Shown here: piece after piece, positions 36,328 to 44,828 of the stretch
Position numbering within the stretch: the first letter of the stretch is position 1
How the letters are laid out: the number at the start of each line of letters is the position of its first letter
Source of the DNA: Oceanimonas doudoroffii
GTDB lineage: Bacteria > Pseudomonadota > Gammaproteobacteria > Enterobacterales > Aeromonadaceae
Assembly (NCBI RefSeq): GCF_002242685.1
Contig: NZ_NBIM01000001.1
Span: 1,178,001-1,242,000, forward strand
Reading direction: 5' to 3'
Length of the DNA: 64,000 bases
The notes under the pieces: generated by a model
The model's database searches: none
Told to the model about the DNA's origin: nothing
Seen by the model: the letters and a program-made list of their open reading frames with translations, nothing else
Program-made: the position numbers and the translations under genes

Positions 36328-37251
36328 TCAGGCGGCGTTCTGTTTGCGGGCGGCATAGGCGCTGGCGGCATCGCGTACCCAGCGTCCGCCTTCCCAGGCC
36401 TTGCGTCGGGCTTCAATGCGCTCATGGTTGCAGGGGCCCTGCCCCGCGATCACCGCGTAGAACTCGTCCCAGTTGATGTCGCCAAATTCGTAATGGCCGG
36501 TTTCCTCGTTCCATTTCAGATCCGGGTCCGGCACGGTCAGGCCCAGGGCGTGCACCTGGTGCACCGTGTTGTCCACAAACTTCTGGCGCAGCTCGTCGTT
36601 GCTGAAGCGCTTGATGTGCCAGGCCATGCTCTGGGCGGAATGGGGGGAATCGTCGTCGCAGGGGCCGAACATCATCAGTGCCGGCCACCAGAAGCGGTTA
36701 ACGGCGTCCTGGGCCATCTGCTTTTGCTCCTCGGTGCCGTTGGCCAGCACCGTCATGGCCTCATAGCCCTGGCGCTGGTGGAAGCTCTCTTCCTTGCACA
36801 CCCGCACCATGGCCCGGGCGTAGGGACCATAGGAGGCGCGGCACAGGGCCACCTGATTGACGATGGCGGCGCCGTCCACCAGCCAGCCGATGGCGGCCAC
36901 GTCGGCCCAGGTCAGGGTCGGGTAGTTGAAGATGGAGGAGTACTTCATCTTGCCGGCGATAAGCTTGTCCATCATGTCGTCCCGGTCGGCACCCAGGGTT
37001 TCGGCGGCGCTGTACAGATAGAGGGCGTGACCCGCCTCGTCCTGTACCTTGGCCAGCAGCACCGCCTTGCGGCGCAGGGTCGGCGCCCGGGTGATCCAGT
37101 TGCCCTCGGGCAGCATGCCCACCACTTCGGAATGGGCATGCTGCCCGATTTGACGGATCAGGGTGCGACGATAGGCCTCGGGCATCCAGTCTCTGGGCTC
37201 TACGCTGCTTTCTGCCGCGATAGTCTGATCAAACCTCTGCTGTTGTTCCAT
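36328..37251 (-). CDS. paaA: Phenylacetyl-CoA epoxidase catalytic subunit PaaA
   Basis: 307 residues from ATG 37251; two GTG codons just upstream (37260, 37263) are also possible, because a GGAGG sits nearer to them. It is the ferritin-like di-iron subunit that epoxidises the ring of phenylacetyl-CoA. Iron-ligand regions are seen in [21 protein letters not shown] (ExxH) and [15 protein letters not shown] (ExxH). The sequence [36 protein letters not shown] is highly conserved in this family. It is the first gene of the operon paaABCDEFGHIJK, opposite paaZ across a 295 bp gap. Confidence 0.96.
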   Translation of the reverse strand: MEQQQRFDQTIAAESSVEPRDWMPEAYRRTLIRQIGQHAHSEVVGMLPEGNWITRAPTLRRKAVLLAKVQDEAGHALYLYSAAETLGADRDDMMDKLIAGKMKYSSIFNYPTLTWADVAAIGWLVDGAAIVNQVALCRASYGPYARAMVRVCKEESFHQRQGYEAMTVLANGTEEQKQMAQDAVNRFWWPALMMFGPCDDDSPHSAQSMAWHIKRFSNDELRQKFVDNTVHQVHALGLTVPDPDLKWNEETGHYEFGDINWDEFYAVIAGQGPCNHERIEARRKAWEGGRWVRDAASAYAARKQNAA

Positions 37252-37346
37252 GTTCTCCACCACTCACCCTCCAGCACCATTTAATGCAACATTTAAAAAA
37301 CATAATAAAAAGCTAATACGACACCAATATTAATTCAATACATTTT

Positions 37347-37361
37347 TTTGTGAATCACAAA
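37347..37361 (-). promoter_or_regulatory. Candidate PaaX operator for the paaA operon
   Basis: Minus-strand TTTGTGATTCACAAA is a perfect palindrome and fits the first ten positions of the described E. coli PaaX motif WWTRTGATTCGYGWT. It lies 96 bp upstream of the paaA start in the A+T-rich gap 37252-37546. Confidence 0.7.
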
Positions 37362-37482
37362 ATAACAAAAATAAAATCAATAAATTCAATTAATTAACTA
37401 ATCACAGGTTAACAAAACCTCTTTTTAATGACCGTAACACATTGACTTAAGTACAAAACACCAACAAATTATGTAACGAGAC

Positions 37483-37495
37483 TTGTGAGTCACAT
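37483..37495 (+). promoter_or_regulatory. Candidate PaaX operator for paaZ
   Basis: TTGTGAGTCACAT, the same TGTG-N3-CACA core as the site at 37347, located 52 bp before paaZ. Two sites would let PaaX control both divergent promoters. Confidence 0.6.
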
Positions 37496-37546
37496 GTTAT
37501 TACCTCAATGAATTTAACGTATCGTTTAATCAAGGGAGAAAGAACG

Positions 37547-39586
37547 ATGGAAAAGCTGAAAAGCTACGTATCCGGCCAATGGCTGGCGGGCTCCGGAGAA
37601 GGTCGGCTGGTGCGCCATGCGGTCACCGGCGCCCCCCTGTATGCGGTGACCAGCGAAGGACTGGAGATGGCACCCATGCTGGCGTATGCCCGGCAGGGCG
37701 GTAAAGCGCTCGCGGCCATGAGCTTTCATCAGAGGGCCATGATGCTGAAAAACCTGGCCAGCCACCTGACAGCGCAGAAAGAGGACTTCTACGCCCTGTC
37801 CGGTGCTACCGGCGCCACCCGCAAGGACAGCTGGATCGACATTGAGGGCGGCTTTGCCACCCTGTTTACCTATTCCAGCCTGGTGCGCCGGGAGCTGAGT
37901 GACGAGCCCTTCCTGGTGGAGGACGCCTGGACCCCGCTGTCACGCAAGGGCGGTTTCGGCGCCCGCCACGTGCTGACTCCCAAGCCCGGTGTAGCCGTGC
38001 ACATCAACGCCTTCAACTTTCCCATCTGGGGCATGCTGGAAAAACTGGCTCCCACTCTGCTGGCGGGCATGCCGGCCATTATCAAGCCGGCCACCGACGG
38101 CGCCCGGCTGGCCCAGGCGGTGCTGCAGTCTGCCGTTGAATCCGGCATTCTGCCCGCCGGCGCCCTGCAGATTATCTGCGGCGGCGTCAATGACCTGCTC
38201 GATCTGCTCGGCCCCCAGGACGTGGTCACCTTTACCGGCTCGGCTCACACCGGTCAGACCCTGCGCGCCCATCCCAACTTCAACCGCCATTCCATTCCCT
38301 TCACCATGGAAGCGGATTCGGTCAACAGCGCCATTCTGGCGGAAGGCGCCGGTGACGAGGCCATTGCGCTGTTTGTGCGGGAAATCGCCCGGGAAATGAC
38401 GGTCAAGGCGGGCCAGAAATGCACCGCGATTCGCCGCGCCTTTGTGCCCCGCTGTCAGCTGGAGCAGGTGAAGTCGGCGCTGCTGGCCCGCCTGGGCAAG
38501 GTGGTGGTGGGCGATCCAGCCCGGGAAGGCGTGACCATGGGTCCCCTGGCCAGCCTGCGCCAGCTGGAAGACGTCAAGGCACGGGTGGAGCAGCTTTCGG
38601 CCCAGGCCGAAATCCTGTGCGGCGGCCACCTAACACCCTTTGAGGTGCAGGCCGACGAGCCGGAGAAAGGCGCCTTCTACCCGCCCACCGTGCTGCTCTG
38701 CCATCAGCCCAAGGAAAGCCCGGCGGTGCACAATACCGAGGCCTTTGGCCCGGTGTGCACCCTGCTGCCCTATGACTCGGAAGACGAGCTGGCAGAGCTG
38801 GTGGCTCGGGGCGAAGGCAGTCTGGTGGCGTCCGTGGTATTCGACGCCGGCCAGGATGTGACCGCCCTGGTAGGCAGCCTGGCCCCCTGGCACGGCCGCC
38901 TGCACCTGCTTGATCCGATCAGCGCCGAGGAAAGCACCGGGCACGGCTCGCCCCTGCCTCATCTGGTACACGGTGGCCCGGGCCGCGCCGGTGGCGGTCA
39001 GGAGCTGGGCGGCCTGCGCGCGGTCAAGCACTATATGCAGCGCACCGCCGTGCAGTCTTCTCCCGGTGCCATGAGCCAGCTCACTCACAGCTGGAATCCC
39101 GGCGCACCGGTACAACAGGACAGAGTGCATCCGTTCCGCAAGTATTTTGAAGAGCTGGTGATCGGCGAGCGCCTGCTGACCGCCCGTCGCACCGTCACCG
39201 AAGCCGACGTGGTCAACTTCGCCTGTCTGAGCGGCGATCACTTCTACGCCCACATGGACAAGGTGGCCGCCGCCGAGTCGCTGTTTGGTGAGCGGGTGGC
39301 CCACGGCTACTTTGTGGTGTCGGCGGCCGCCGGCCTGTTTGTGGACGCAGCCCCGGGCCCGGTGATCGCCAACTACGGCATGGAAGGCCTGCGCTTTATC
39401 GAGCCGGTGAAAATCGGCGACACCATTCAGGTGGAGCTGACCTGCAAACAGAAAACCCGCAAGCCAAAGCGCAACCCGGAGGATCTGCCACAGGGCGTGG
39501 TGGTCTGGGACATCAAGGTCAAGAACCAGCGCGACCAGGTGGTGGCCAGCTACGATATTCTGACCCTGATCGAAGCCAGGGACTAA
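37547..39586 (+). CDS. paaZ: Bifunctional oxepin-CoA hydrolase / 3-oxo-5,6-dehydrosuberyl-CoA semialdehyde dehydrogenase
   Basis: 679 residues from ATG 37547 ([12 protein letters not shown], like E. coli PaaZ of 681), preceded by AAGGGAGAAAG. Residues 1 to about 515 are an aldehyde dehydrogenase domain: [18 protein letters not shown] is [12 protein letters not shown] here, then TFTGSAHTG, and the catalytic cysteine in [13 protein letters not shown]. Residues from about 535 form a MaoC-like hydratase domain ([11 protein letters not shown], then [14 protein letters not shown]). It opens the oxepin ring and oxidises the resulting aldehyde. It is divergent from the main operon with shared operator sites, and ends at a terminator. 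Confidence 0.96.
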   Translation: MEKLKSYVSGQWLAGSGEGRLVRHAVTGAPLYAVTSEGLEMAPMLAYARQGGKALAAMSFHQRAMMLKNLASHLTAQKEDFYALSGATGATRKDSWIDIEGGFATLFTYSSLVRRELSDEPFLVEDAWTPLSRKGGFGARHVLTPKPGVAVHINAFNFPIWGMLEKLAPTLLAGMPAIIKPATDGARLAQAVLQSAVESGILPAGALQIICGGVNDLLDLLGPQDVVTFTGSAHTGQTLRAHPNFNRHSIPFTMEADSVNSAILAEGAGDEAIALFVREIAREMTVKAGQKCTAIRRAFVPRCQLEQVKSALLARLGKVVVGDPAREGVTMGPLASLRQLEDVKARVEQLSAQAEILCGGHLTPFEVQADEPEKGAFYPPTVLLCHQPKESPAVHNTEAFGPVCTLLPYDSEDELAELVARGEGSLVASVVFDAGQDVTALVGSLAPWHGRLHLLDPISAEESTGHGSPLPHLVHGGPGRAGGGQELGGLRAVKHYMQRTAVQSSPGAMSQLTHSWNPGAPVQQDRVHPFRKYFEELVIGERLLTARRTVTEADVVNFACLSGDHFYAHMDKVAAAESLFGERVAHGYFVVSAAAGLFVDAAPGPVIANYGMEGLRFIEPVKIGDTIQVELTCKQKTRKPKRNPEDLPQGVVVWDIKVKNQRDQVVASYDILTLIEARD

Positions 39587-39614
39587 GGCATTGGACGTGA
39601 AACAAGCAGTAAGA

Positions 39615-39640
39615 GGGGAGCCATGCTCCCCCTTTTTTAT
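39615..39640 (+). terminator. Rho-independent terminator of paaZ
   Basis: Stem GGGGAGC / GCTCCCC around CAT (39615-39631), followed by CTTTTTTATT. Almost the same hairpin as at 18592-18610. Confidence 0.85.
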
Positions 39641-39690
39641 TGTGCGTTAGCCCAGGATCTCCGCCTGCGCGAAGATAACAGACTTCCTAC

Positions 39691-40515
39691 TCATACCTTG
39701 TTATTCGGTGGTTCCAGCTCGGCGCCACAGTGGTTGCAGAATTTCGCATCCCGCTCGTGACCGCTGCGATCGCACTGGGGGCAGTGACGGCGGGAATACT
39801 CCCGGCGCATTTCCCGGCCCAGCTCGGCGGTAATAATGCCGGTGGGCACGGCAATAATGGCATAGCCCATCAGCATGGTGACGGCGGCGATGCCCCGGCC
39901 CAGCCAGGTTTGCGGCGTGATATCGCCAAAACCGACCGTGGTGATGGTGACGATGGCCCAGTAAATACCGGTAGGAATGCTGGTAAAGCCGTTTTCCGGT
40001 CCTTCCACCACATACAGCAACGAGCCAAACAGGGTCACCAGGATGAACAGGCTGCTGAAAAACACCAGGATTTTGCGCCGACTCTGGTAGAGCGAGCGCA
40101 TCAACAGGTTGGCTTCGTCCACATAGCGGATCAGCTTGAGCACCCGGAACACTCTGAGCACCCGCAGCAGGCGCACCATCAGCAGAAAGCTGGCGCCGGG
40201 AATAAAGATGGCAAGGTAGGTGGGCAATACCGCCAGCAGGTCGATAATGCCGTAAAAACTGCGTAAATAGGCCGACCGGCTCTGGGCGCACCAGATGCGC
40301 AGGCCGAACTCCACGGTAAACAGCAGGGTAAAGCCCCACTCAAGGCCATACAACCAGGGGCCGTATTGGGCGCGAATGCTGCCGATGGAATCCAGCAGCA
40401 GCACCACCATGGACAGCAGAATGGCAACGATCAGGGCAATGTCAAAACGACGCCCCGCCGGGGTCTCGGTGCCGAAAATGACGGTGTACAGGACATCCTT
40501 GTCGAGCCACTTCAT
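39691..40515 (-). CDS. Voltage-gated potassium channel with C-terminal zinc ribbon
   Basis: 274 residues. Six membrane helices (S1-S6) can be traced. S4 carries regularly spaced arginines (VRLLRVLRVFRVLKLIRY), the mark of a voltage sensor. The selectivity filter TTVGFGD follows the pore helix (YWAIVTITTVGFGDITP), showing potassium selectivity. After S6 comes a short cytoplasmic linker and the ribbon CPQCDRSGHERDAKFCNHC, two CxxC pairs that should bind one zinc. Such a ribbon could sense metal or redox state or help tetramer assembly; its role is not established here. It is transcribed leftward after folD, with an 18 bp gap. Confidence 0.93.
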   Translation of the reverse strand: MKWLDKDVLYTVIFGTETPAGRRFDIALIVAILLSMVVLLLDSIGSIRAQYGPWLYGLEWGFTLLFTVEFGLRIWCAQSRSAYLRSFYGIIDLLAVLPTYLAIFIPGASFLLMVRLLRVLRVFRVLKLIRYVDEANLLMRSLYQSRRKILVFFSSLFILVTLFGSLLYVVEGPENGFTSIPTGIYWAIVTITTVGFGDITPQTWLGRGIAAVTMLMGYAIIAVPTGIITAELGREMRREYSRRHCPQCDRSGHERDAKFCNHCGAELEPPNNKV

Positions 40516-40533
40516 GCCATTCCCCTGTGTGGT

Positions 40534-41391
40534 TTAGTTGTCGTGATAACGCTCGCAGGCAATCAGGGTGTTTTCAATCAGCGAGGCGACCGTCATCGGG
40601 CCCACACCGCCGGGCACCGGGGTGATATAGGCGGCACGCTCGGCGGCCACGGCGTATTCCACGTCGCCCACCAGGCGACCGTCGTCGAGACGGTTGATGC
40701 CCACATCAATCACCACGGCACCGGGCTTGATCCAGTCACCGGGAATAAAGTTGGGCTTGCCCACCGCCACCACCAGCAGATCGGCCCCTTCCACCTTGCC
40801 GCGCAGATCTTCGGTAAAGCGGTGACAGGTGGTGGTGGTACAGCCGGCCAGCAGCAGCTCCAGGGTCATGGGCCGGCCCACGATGTTGGAGGCACCCACC
40901 ACCACGGCGTTGAGACCGTGGGTCTTGATGTGGCTGCGCTCGATCAGGGTCATGATGCCCTTGGGTGTGCAGGGGCGCAGGGCCGGAATGCGCTGGGCCA
41001 GCCGGCCCACGTTGTAGGGATGAAAGCCGTCAACGTCTTTATGGGGATGAATGCGTTCCACCACCAGGGTAGTGTCGATGTGGGCCGGCAGCGGCAGCTG
41101 CACCAGAATGCCGTCGATGGTGCCGTCCCGGTTCAGCTCATCGATCAGATCCAGCAACTGCTGCTGGCTGGTTTGCTCGGGCAGGTCGTAAGACTTGGAC
41201 ACAAAGCCCACTTCCTCACAGGCCCGGCGCTTGCTGCCCACATACACCTGGGAGGCCGGGTTGGCACCTACCAGTATGACCGCCAGGCCGGGGGCCCGTT
41301 TGCCGGCGCTTTTGCGGGCGCTCACCCGCTCGGCCACCTGGTTGCGCACCGCCTGTGCAATCGCTTTTCCATCGATTATTTGAGCTGACAT
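40534..41391 (-). CDS. folD: Methylenetetrahydrofolate dehydrogenase / methenyltetrahydrofolate cyclohydrolase
   Basis: 285 residues (E. coli 288). FolD interconverts 5,10-methylene-, 5,10-methenyl- and 10-formyl-tetrahydrofolate with NADP, supplying one-carbon units. Signature segments are [19 protein letters not shown] with the catalytic lysine region, [13 protein letters not shown], and [27 protein letters not shown] for NADP binding. The C terminus has [18 protein letters not shown]. The upstream gap to the tRNA-Arg promoter is divergent. Confidence 0.97.
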   Translation of the reverse strand: MSAQIIDGKAIAQAVRNQVAERVSARKSAGKRAPGLAVILVGANPASQVYVGSKRRACEEVGFVSKSYDLPEQTSQQQLLDLIDELNRDGTIDGILVQLPLPAHIDTTLVVERIHPHKDVDGFHPYNVGRLAQRIPALRPCTPKGIMTLIERSHIKTHGLNAVVVGASNIVGRPMTLELLLAGCTTTTCHRFTEDLRGKVEGADLLVVAVGKPNFIPGDWIKPGAVVIDVGINRLDDGRLVGDVEYAVAAERAAYITPVPGGVGPMTVASLIENTLIACERYHDN

Positions 41392-41478
41392 CTGCGTTAT
41401 TTCTCACCTTTATAAACCTGTGGCGATTGTCGCATTTTTTCGAGGCTTTGATAAGCAAGCGCCGCGCGGATAAAGCCG

Positions 41479-41507
41479 TTGACCCCTCGGGCTCAAATCG
41501 GTATTAT
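41479..41507 (+). promoter_or_regulatory. Sigma-70 promoter of tRNA-Arg
   Basis: TTGACC (41479-41484), 17 bp spacer, TATTAT (41502-41507), then a GC-rich discriminator CCCGCCCC as in stringently controlled stable-RNA promoters. The tRNA begins 36 bp after the -10 box. Confidence 0.8.
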
Positions 41508-41542
41508 CCCGCCCCGTTGCTTTCGGCCATGCCACGCAACAT

Positions 41543-41619
41543 GCGCCCTTAGCTCAGCTGGATAGAGCATCCGCCTTCTAAGCGGATGGTCGCAGGTTCG
41601 AGTCCTGCAGGGCGCGCCA
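41543..41619 (+). tRNA. tRNA-Arg (anticodon TCT)
   Basis: 77-nt cloverleaf beginning GCGCCCTTAGCTCAGCTGGA and ending with encoded CCA. The acceptor stem GCGCCCT pairs with AGGGCGC. The anticodon stem ATCCGC/GCGGAT encloses loop CTTCTAA, giving anticodon TCT, which reads AGA/AGG. The T arm contains GGTTCGAGTCC. Confidence 0.97.
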
Positions 41620-41896
41620 CCTTTCTCCCTGCTTTATTTCATCGTTCGCTTCATCCATTGATTCCCCGGCTCGTTCGCCCGTCGGTCATCCTTGCGCTCG
41701 TCTTGCGTCCCCAGAAATCCCGTACGCAGTCTCTATTCCGCCACCTGCTCCTCATAAGGCCAACCCCCAGGCATGGGTTAGGGCAAACATCCGCGGTCAT
41801 CGCCTTGATAAACGGTTATTCGGTTTGACAAGCCCACCCCATTCTGGAATCAATAGAGTCCATTTCACAGGAAGGGTTCACACTCAAGGAGGAGCC

Positions 41897-42499
41897 ATGA
41901 ACGAGGGCTATATGGGCGTCATTCAGGCGCTGGGTTTTCAGTTTGCCCCGCTGAACTGGAGTTACTGTAACGGCAACGTTATCGCCATCAGCCAAAACCA
42001 GGCCCTGTTCGCCTTACTGGGCGACATTTACGGCGGCGACGGCCACACCAGCTTCGGCCTGCCCGATCTGCGCGGCCGCACTCCAATGGGCCAGTTCCAG
42101 GGCCCGGGTCTAACCAACCGTGTCATCGGCCAGAGACTGGGCGCGGAAACCGTCACCCTGACCGAAGCCCAAATGCCGGCGCACACCCATACTCACTCCT
42201 ATGCCGGCTCCGGCCCGGCCTCCGCGGCCACTCTTCGGGTCAGCACCGACCCCGGCACCCGCGCCGTGCCGGAGGACGGCGACGTGATCGCCAGCGTGGC
42301 GGGGACCAACATGTATCTGCCCGCCAGTGACGTCACCGCCACCGTGCCCCTCGGCGGCGTTTCCGGCGGTGGCAGCTTCGACAACAGCCAGTTCGCGATC
42401 CAAAACGCCGGCGGCAGTCAGCCGGTGCCCATCATGCAGCCTTCACTGGTGGTGAACTTCTGTATCTGCGTCAACGGCCTGTTCCCGCAGCGCAGCTGA
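41897..42499 (+). CDS. MdpB-like / phage tail-collar domain protein 1
   Basis: 200 residues from ATG 41897, preceded by AAGGAGGAG. The N-terminal half is the tail-collar fold of the microcystin-dependent protein group: YMGVIQALGFQFAPLNWSYC, LFALLGDIYGGDGHTSFGLP and DLRGRTPMGQFQGPGL, then LTEAQMPAHTHTH. The middle (about residues 100-160) is variable and the C terminus GSQPVPIMQPSLVVNFCICV is conserved. There is no signal peptide. Function is unknown; it is annotated as a tail-fibre protein by similarity, but no other phage structural gene is near. It heads a five-gene cluster between two tRNA genes. The 277 bp gap after tRNA-Arg holds no gene; TTGACA at 41825-41830 may be a -35 box. Confidence 0.85.
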   Translation: MNEGYMGVIQALGFQFAPLNWSYCNGNVIAISQNQALFALLGDIYGGDGHTSFGLPDLRGRTPMGQFQGPGLTNRVIGQRLGAETVTLTEAQMPAHTHTHSYAGSGPASAATLRVSTDPGTRAVPEDGDVIASVAGTNMYLPASDVTATVPLGGVSGGGSFDNSQFAIQNAGGSQPVPIMQPSLVVNFCICVNGLFPQRS

Positions 42500-42525
42500 A
42501 GCCCATCGGTCAAGGAGCATGACAC

Positions 42526-43140
42526 ATGTTTGATTCATATATAGGCGTCATTCAGGCGCTGGGGTTTCAGTTCGCCCCCGAGAACTGGGGCTACTGCGCC
42601 GGCGGCCTCATCCCCATCCAACAAAATACGGCCCTGTATTCCCTGCTGGGCACTATTTACGGCGGTGATGCCAGAACCGTCTTCGCCTTGCCCGATCTGC
42701 GGGGCCGCGTTCCGGTGGGCCAGTTCCAAGGTCCCGGTCTCTCTCCGTGGAACATGGGTATGCGCCCCGGCTATGAGGTGACTAGCCTGTCTGTCTTAGA
42801 GCTGCCCGTGCACAGCCACGGCCATGCTTACGGCGGGCAAAACGGGAGCATTGATGTACAGGTGGCCGGCCAGCTCGGGAGCCAGGATGCCCCCTCCACC
42901 GGCGACTATCTGGCGGGGCCGTCTCGGCGGGGCCGCCCGGCCGGCAACCTGTTTGCACCGGCCGATTCACAGCCCCTGGTCGCCGTGCATAGCTTGGTCG
43001 ATGATCCCGGCCAAGGCTTCATCAACGCTGGCCTGACGATTGACGTTTCCGGCGACAACGGCGATGTGTCACTCGAACAGCCCAACCAGGTGATCAATTA
43101 CTGTATCTGCATGGATGGAATCTATCCGTCACGCAGCTGA
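42526..43140 (+). CDS. MdpB-like / phage tail-collar domain protein 2
   Basis: 204 residues, a diverged paralogue of the preceding gene. It keeps YIGVIQALGFQFAPENWGYC, TALYSLLGTIYGGDARTVFALP, DLRGRVPVGQFQGPGL and the C-terminal VINYCICMDGIYPSRS. The central variable region differs completely, and the HTHTH stretch becomes LPVHSHGHAYG. The duplication and the 26 bp gap suggest a protein pair made together, perhaps forming a mixed assembly. Cellular role unknown. Confidence 0.85.
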   Translation: MFDSYIGVIQALGFQFAPENWGYCAGGLIPIQQNTALYSLLGTIYGGDARTVFALPDLRGRVPVGQFQGPGLSPWNMGMRPGYEVTSLSVLELPVHSHGHAYGGQNGSIDVQVAGQLGSQDAPSTGDYLAGPSRRGRPAGNLFAPADSQPLVAVHSLVDDPGQGFINAGLTIDVSGDNGDVSLEQPNQVINYCICMDGIYPSRS

Positions 43141-43207
43141 GGACCCATGACGGCGTCCGACCCGGACGCCGTCATGCACGACACCCAACGAATTCACAGG
43201 AAAAACC

Positions 43208-43561
43208 ATGGAACACGCAAGCGATCAGGCCGGTGCCCTGGCGGCGCTCAACGCGGCGCAGTTTGCCGGGCGGGTTGACGAAGTCCCGTTCGAGCTGGTG
43301 AACGGGGATATCCGCCTCACCGTTACCCTGGCCCAGTGCCGGGAAAACCCGCAGGCGGCCGGCCCCGACAGCACCCGAGTCCCCTTTAGTCTGTTGTTTC
43401 GGGCCGACGATCTGCCGGAGCATCCCTTTCAGCAAGTGCAGAGCCTGCTGGTCACGCTGAATGACGCGTCAGACACCCTCGCCGACGGCATCATGCTGAC
43501 CCGGGTGTTGCGTCCGGTGGGCATGGGACCAGGGGTCTATTTCCAAGCGGTATTCAACTGA
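43208..43561 (+). CDS. DUF6916 family small protein
   Basis: 117 residues. The pattern LNAAQFAGRVDEVPFEL at the start, PFSLLFRADD in the middle and the ending GPGVYFQAVFN match the small DUF6916 proteins often coded next to MdpB-type tail-collar genes. No catalytic residues are evident. It may be a chaperone or partner of the collar proteins. The stop overlaps the start of the following acetyltransferase gene by one base. Confidence 0.7.
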   Translation: MEHASDQAGALAALNAAQFAGRVDEVPFELVNGDIRLTVTLAQCRENPQAAGPDSTRVPFSLLFRADDLPEHPFQQVQSLLVTLNDASDTLADGIMLTRVLRPVGMGPGVYFQAVFN

Positions 43562-44121
43562 TGATTGCAGGCAATGTTCAGCTGCCTCACGGCATCACGG
43601 CGCGCCCCGCCCGGCCGGCGGACAAGGCATTTCTGACCACGCTGCACAAGGACAGCCGGCCCGAGCTGACCCAACTGAACGCGGAGCAGGACTTCATCGA
43701 AATGACCCTTAAACTGCAGCTCAAGGCCCAGACCCAGGGCTATGGCGGCCAGTTTCCCAACGCCATCTATCTGATCCTGGAGAAAAACGGCAGCCGCATC
43801 GGCAAGCTGACCCTCGACATTGGGCCGGTCGAGCTGCGCATCATCGATCTCGCCTTTATTCCCAAGGCCCGGGACAAGGGCTTTGGCCCGGCCATCATAT
43901 TGTGGGTGATGAAGGCGGCGGCCCAGACCCGCAAACCCCTGGTAGCCCCCACCCGCCGGGATCTCACCGGGTTGATGACCTTTTTGCGCCGCTACGGATT
44001 CGTGGAGGAGGAACAACTCTCCGACTCGGTTTACGCCCGCATGATCTGGTTTCCCAACCAGGCGGAGATGCACGGCGGCGCCGACATTCGGCCCCGGACC
44101 GCCGGCGGCGGCACCCTCTGA
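43561..44121 (+). CDS. GNAT-family acetyltransferase
   Basis: 186 residues, starting on the last base of the DUF6916 stop. The GNAT fold is recognisable: ITARPARPADKAFLTTLH at the first strand-helix, RIGKLTLDIGPVELRIIDLAFIP in the central strands, then KARDKGFGPAIILWVMKAAA, in which RDKGFG replaces the usual acetyl-CoA loop Q/RxxGxG/A. A C-terminal LMTFLRRYGFVEEEQ follows. It probably acetylates a product of this cluster or another small amine; the substrate is unknown. Confidence 0.8.
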   Translation: MIAGNVQLPHGITARPARPADKAFLTTLHKDSRPELTQLNAEQDFIEMTLKLQLKAQTQGYGGQFPNAIYLILEKNGSRIGKLTLDIGPVELRIIDLAFIPKARDKGFGPAIILWVMKAAAQTRKPLVAPTRRDLTGLMTFLRRYGFVEEEQLSDSVYARMIWFPNQAEMHGGADIRPRTAGGGTL

Positions 44122-44122
44122 C

Positions 44123-44608
44123 ATGGCGGACCTGCATCTCGTTGATCGCATCGTCGGCTTCCTGCGCGACCTCGGCCTGCCCGTGCACGAGGGCGAGGTG
44201 ATCGCCGGCTTTCTGCCCGGCATCGCCATTCGCGGCGGCGGCCTGGTGGTGGACACCGCCAGGCTGAGCCATCCCGGCGACCTGCTGCACGAGGCGGGCC
44301 ACTTGGCGGTGATGGCACCGGCCCAGCGGCTACAAGCGGACGGCGATGTCAGCAGCGACGGTGGCGAGGAAATGGCGGCCATCGCCTGGTCCTATGCCGC
44401 CGCCGAGTCGCTGTCGCTGCCCCTGGAAGTGCTGTTTCACGAGCAGGGCTACCGGGGCCAGGCGGCCTGGCTGAGGGAGCATTTCCGGGAAAGCCGGCAG
44501 GGCCGCCTGGGAGTGCCCCTGCTGGTGTATTTCGGTATGACGGACTCACCGGACCAAGAGAGGGACACCGGCTTTCCGGCCATGTGCCACTGGCTGAGAC
44601 CGGCCTGA
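44123..44608 (+). CDS. Protein with HEAGH zinc-peptidase-like motif
   Basis: 161 residues starting two bases after the acetyltransferase stop. HExxH is present as HEAGH at residues 56-60 in HPGDLLHEAGHLAVM, and a possible third metal ligand is the glutamate pair in DGGEEMAAIAWSYAAAE about 22 residues later, a gluzincin-like spacing. There is no signal peptide or membrane helix. I recognise no named family. It is the last gene of the cluster; a terminator follows. Confidence 0.75.
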   Translation: MADLHLVDRIVGFLRDLGLPVHEGEVIAGFLPGIAIRGGGLVVDTARLSHPGDLLHEAGHLAVMAPAQRLQADGDVSSDGGEEMAAIAWSYAAAESLSLPLEVLFHEQGYRGQAAWLREHFRESRQGRLGVPLLVYFGMTDSPDQERDTGFPAMCHWLRPA

Positions 44609-44630
44609 GCGCCATCCCCCTCCCATGCCC

Positions 44631-44667
44631 GGCCGCCCGCCGGCACGACGGGCGGCCGTAACTTTTT
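44631..44667 (+). terminator. Rho-independent terminator of the MdpB-like cluster
   Basis: Stem GGCCGCCCG / CGGGCGGCC (44631-44657) with a nine-base loop, followed by GTAACTTTTT. Confidence 0.75.
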
Positions 44668-44677
44668 GCCACTCTGG

Positions 44678-44706
44678 TTGAAAATGCAAAAACAGGGTGC
44701 TAGTAT
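44678..44706 (+). promoter_or_regulatory. Sigma-70 promoter of tRNA-His
   Basis: TTGAAA (44678-44683), 17 bp, TAGTAT (44701-44706), followed by GCGCGCC, a stringent-type discriminator. About 115 bp of leader then precedes the tRNA; I see nothing else in it. Confidence 0.75.
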
Positions 44707-44828
44707 GCGCGCCACTCGATGAGCGGGCCGGCTGTTAACTTCTGGTCTGGCGTGCCAGCATTCACCGTTCATCTGCGTTTGAGGCTACCCCGCCCGGGGA
44801 CATAAACGCCTGCAACGCCCGCCACAAT

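Noticed and set aside
41897..43140. Prophage remnant
   Set aside because: Only collar-domain proteins are present, without capsid, portal, terminase or lysis genes; such genes occur widely outside prophages.
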